A stretch of DNA of 35,717 nt, from NCBI GenBank assembly GCA_004292745.1, contig RDXH01000116.1, forward strand, positions 1 to 35,717. The letters are read 5' to 3'. The position numbers and the translations under genes are program-made. The stretch comes from Oscillatoriales cyanobacterium (lineage in GTDB: Bacteria; Cyanobacteriota; Cyanobacteriia; Cyanobacteriales; Microcoleaceae). The notes beneath the pieces are model-generated. The model did not search any database. It saw only the letters and a list, made by a program, of their open reading frames with translations, and had not been told where the DNA came from. Below, in pieces: positions 32,960-35,717 of this stretch (its first letter is position 1; every line of letters begins with the position of its first letter).

Positions 32960-35338
32960 TTAGAGGAAATCAGAGGAGCTTATCGCACCATTAACTCCCA
33001 CCAGAGTAGCTAAAACTTCAGTAGTTCCAGCTACTCGCAGCAGTGTACCGTTGAGAGTAGGTGTAAATTGTAACTGCTGGAAACTCAGACCACCAGTCAA
33101 GACAAATCGATCGACACCAACCTCAAAATTAATCACAGTATCATTGCCACTAGCAGCACTCAACACAAATCGATCGCTTCCCATACCTCCAATCAAAGTA
33201 TCATCGCCCAAGCCACCAAACAGTAGATCGTCACCATCACCGCCATTGAGAATGTCGTTATCTTTCCCTCCATTGAGAGTGTCATTACTATCACCCCCGT
33301 TGAGAGTATCTTCCCCTTCATTACCGTAAAGCAAATCATCGCCAGCACCGCCACTGATGCAATCTTGCTGGCCAGCAGTACCTACAGAAACACCTCTGTC
33401 ATCGGCGCGATCGCCAAAGATGGTATCGTTGCCATCATCGCCACAAAGCTCATCATTACCATCACCGCCATAAATTAAGTCATCATCACTGTCTCCATGT
33501 ATGAGGTCGTTACCTTTGCCACCGTAGAGAGAATCATTGCTCTTACCGCCACTGATAGTATCCTCAGATTCATCGCCGAATAATAAGTCAGAACCGATAT
33601 TCCCGAAGAGTAAATCCTTCCCATCGAAATCCTTGACTCGACTGCGAGTACCACCGTACATAGTGTCGTCTCCACTGTCTCCGGTAAGGGTATCAGAGCC
33701 AAGTTCGCCCCAAATCAAGTCATTATCTTTGCCGCCCCAAACGGCATCGTTGCCCTTACCTGCTTGCACGGTATCATTACCGTTACCGCCGGCAATGATG
33801 TCGTCACCGGTACCACCAAAGATTAAATCTTGTTCGCCAGTATCCCCAATCGAGTTAGCACTGCCACTGTCACCGAGGATGGTATCAATACCTGCTCCAC
33901 CGTAGAGAGTATCAGAGCCTAATTGACCAAAAATTAGGTCATTACCTCTGCCTCCATAAACAACATCATTATCTTTGCCACCAATCAGCGTATCGTCATT
34001 TTCTTGGCCGCTCAGAAAATCGTTGCCGAAACCTCCGTAGAGCAAGTCCCGTCCCTGGAAGTCCTTAGCCCTGTTGTCAGTGATGCCACCAAACAAGCTA
34101 TCCTCTCCAGTACCGCCAATCAACGTATCGGAGCCGAGTTCACCCCAAATCAGGTCATTGTCTCGACCTCCAAAGGCAATATCATTACCTTTGCCGCCAT
34201 GAATGGTATCGTCTCCCTCATTGCCGTTGATGACATCTGCACCATCGCCTCCGAAGATTAAATCGCGAGCATCGTCAGGACTCTCGGAGTTGTTTAGCCC
34301 AGTGTCTCCCAAAATAGTGTCCGCACCTCGATCGCCCAAAAGAGTATCAGAACCTAAGTCGCCAGAAATCCAATCGTTTTGTTTCCCAGTGGCTATAAAA
34401 TCGTCATTCTCGCCACCGTAAACAACATCGTTGCCAAATCCGCCAAAAATTGTGTCATTGTCTTGATTGCCGTAAATTTCATCGTTACCACCTTCACCTA
34501 AAAGTAGGTCAGGACCTGAAAAGCCGATAATTTTTTCGTTACGATTGCTACCCTGAATGAAGTCGTTGCCATTAGTGCCTTTAAGGGTTTGTTCCTCAAG
34601 CGGCACTTGTGTCTCTGGGCTGTTAAATGAGACTTCAGGGAGTTGGGTTGGTGGCAAAAAGTTAATTCCCGGTATTTCCACCAGCGGTTCGCAGCCACAG
34701 TCTGTTTCAGGTTCGGCGATGGGAGGTGTTGGTGTGGACAAAACTGGCTGTAAGATAGCAGTCACAGTAGCCGTGGAGGGACTACTGATAGCCCCTTGGT
34801 TATCCGTGGCGGTGTAAGTGAAATTAGCTCCGGTAAAATTACCAGTTGTTTGGAGAAATAATTCCTGAATCTGTGGAGGAGTAAGGGTTTGACCAGGTGT
34901 TACCGGAACGCCGCCGTTGGCGGGGTCTCCTAAAAATATGATTCCTTGGTCTGCTGGGGGCAAAGTGTTGATAGTGTAAGAGGCGATCGACCCGTCGGGG
35001 TCGGTGGCTGACAATCCTGTTATTTGTTTGCTGCTATTGGGGGGAATGCTCAAGGTAGCATCGCTAGCCACTGGCGGTTCATTGGCCTGGGGAGTTGGAG
35101 TGGGCGTTGGTACTGGTGATGGAGTGGGCGTTGGTACTGGTGATGGAGTTGGTGTTGGTACTGGTGATGGAGTTGGTGTTGGTACTGGTGTGGGAGTTGG
35201 CGTGGGAGCTACAATCTCCGCTACAGTCGCAGCCGCCAAACTGCTGAGACCTTTATCGTCTGTCGCTCTGTAGTTAAAGTTGGCTCCGGTGAATGCACCT
35301 GTGGACTTGAAAAATAGCTGGCTAATTTGGGCTGGTGT
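32960..35338 (-). pseudogene. RTX calcium-binding protein, downstream part of a frameshifted gene
   Basis: The 3' part of a large surface or secreted protein, reading at least 760 residues from the frameshift near 35338. From the N-terminal side: the end of a cadherin-like repeat, a Pro-Thr linker (35090-35209), one complete cadherin-like domain (NEPPVASDATLSIPPNSS..., TGANFTYTATDNQGA), a Cys-containing link (DCGCEPLVEIP), then about 35 to 40 RTX nonapeptides (GGxGxDxLx type) that bind calcium in a beta-roll, and a C-terminal FVLSAASGNDTVINFEVGVD block that is the usual cap and type I export region. The apparent start at 35239 is a TTG inside a domain, not a real start. Confidence 0.8.
35090..35209. 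repeat. Pro-Thr-Ser linker repeat
   Basis: About four 24-bp units (GGTGATGGAGTTGGTGTT type on the + strand) encode PTPTPSPV repeats in the RTX protein. Unit number is likely to vary. Confidence 0.9.
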
Positions 35339-35717
35339 AGTCCGGGGAGTTGAAGGGTGCTGTTGGGTGCGATCGCTGTATTCACATTATTCGTTACAGG
35401 CGGTTGGTTAGCACCAGGTAGCAATGCCGATACCGTAGCCGCCGCCGGACTGCTGAGACCTTTATCATCAGTAGCTCTGTAGTTAAAGTTGGCTCCGGTG
35501 AACGTACCTGTGGACTTGAAAAATAGCTGGCTAATTTGGGCTGGTGTCAGCACTTGACCCGGTGTGACAGCGACGCCACCGTTGGCTGGGTCTCCTAAGA
35601 ACAGGACTCCTTGGGCGGCGTTCGGCAAAGTATCTATTGTATAAGAGGCGATGGTTCCGTCGGGGTCACTTCCTCCGAGTCCGGGGAGTTGAAGGGTGCT
35701 GTTGGGTGCTAGGACTG
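35221..35717 (-). pseudogene. RTX protein, upstream part; runs off the window, ends at the frameshift
   Basis: The frame is open from the window edge, so the true start lies outside. It encodes a cadherin-like domain (GVLFLGDPANGGVAVTPGQV, TGANFNYRATDDKGLSS) and the start of a second (NQPPVTNNVNTAIAPNSTLQLPGL). At 35338/35339 the second domain is joined directly to its later part: GGxDPDG...PGQVL is missing. The join shifts the frame, giving a false tail (HQPKLASYFSS...) that stops at 35221. The correct frame continues in the downstream part. If not an assembly fault, the gene is broken. Confidence 0.75.

Noticed and set aside
33051-34421. Pro/Ser-rich + strand ORFs
   Set aside because: They are antisense readings of the RTX nonapeptide repeats.

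Overview
The window is chromosomal DNA from a cyanobacterium, most likely a filamentous Oscillatoriales-type genome (Microcoleus/Oscillatoria-like). The reasons are the very frequent HIP1 octamer GCGATCGC and its GATCG core, cyanobacterial families (Ycf51/DUF2518, DUF98-type chorismate lyase, CYP120-like P450, DUF4912, Uma2, DUF3574), and a heavy load of short dispersed and heptameric repeats (STRR). The genus is inferred from general character only.

Layout: 1-1.4 kb holds a solo IS200/IS605-type tnpB with no tnpA. 1.5-1.8 kb holds a wrecked DOPA-dioxygenase-like gene. 1.9-6.3 kb carries ordinary metabolism: an M48 peptidase, acireductone dioxygenase (methionine salvage), a COG2509 flavoprotein and chorismate lyase (4-hydroxybenzoate for plastoquinone). 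6.3-12.1 kb has a CYP120-like P450 and a 1339-residue PAS/GAF histidine kinase, separated by a nest of heptamer arrays and a TATAGC-ended MITE-like element. 12.6-14.6 kb is a fused double-ATPase peptide-type ABC protein. 14.7-19.2 kb has small hypothetical proteins, a Rho-N/DUF4912 protein with a decapeptide repeat, and a Uma2 nuclease. 19.4-23.4 kb has cysS (with a duplicated start and an in-frame repeat insertion), an alpha/beta-hydrolase-fold protein without its nucleophile, and an AI-2E/PerM family membrane protein.

The most coherent functional unit is 24.4-32.1 kb, all on the + strand: a MASE1 membrane histidine kinase, a PAS/GAF hybrid kinase with two receivers, a single-domain receiver (8-bp overlap) and a receiver-adenylate cyclase (4-bp overlap). 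The gene order and overlaps suggest a phosphorelay whose output is cAMP. Ycf51 follows 16 bp later. The right edge holds a large cadherin-like/RTX calcium-binding protein, broken by a 130-bp deletion that shifts its frame; its start lies beyond the window.

The unusual theme is repeat invasion. There are three TATAGC-ended MITE-like copies (one with a perfect target duplication), several palindromic repeat families and five or more heptamer arrays. Repeats provide or alter the ends of at least four genes and are inserted in frame in cysS, tnpB and probably one kinase. I found no tRNA, rRNA, CRISPR array or prophage. No wholly new system is evident; the best candidates for a second look are the cAMP phosphorelay and the repeat/MITE activity.
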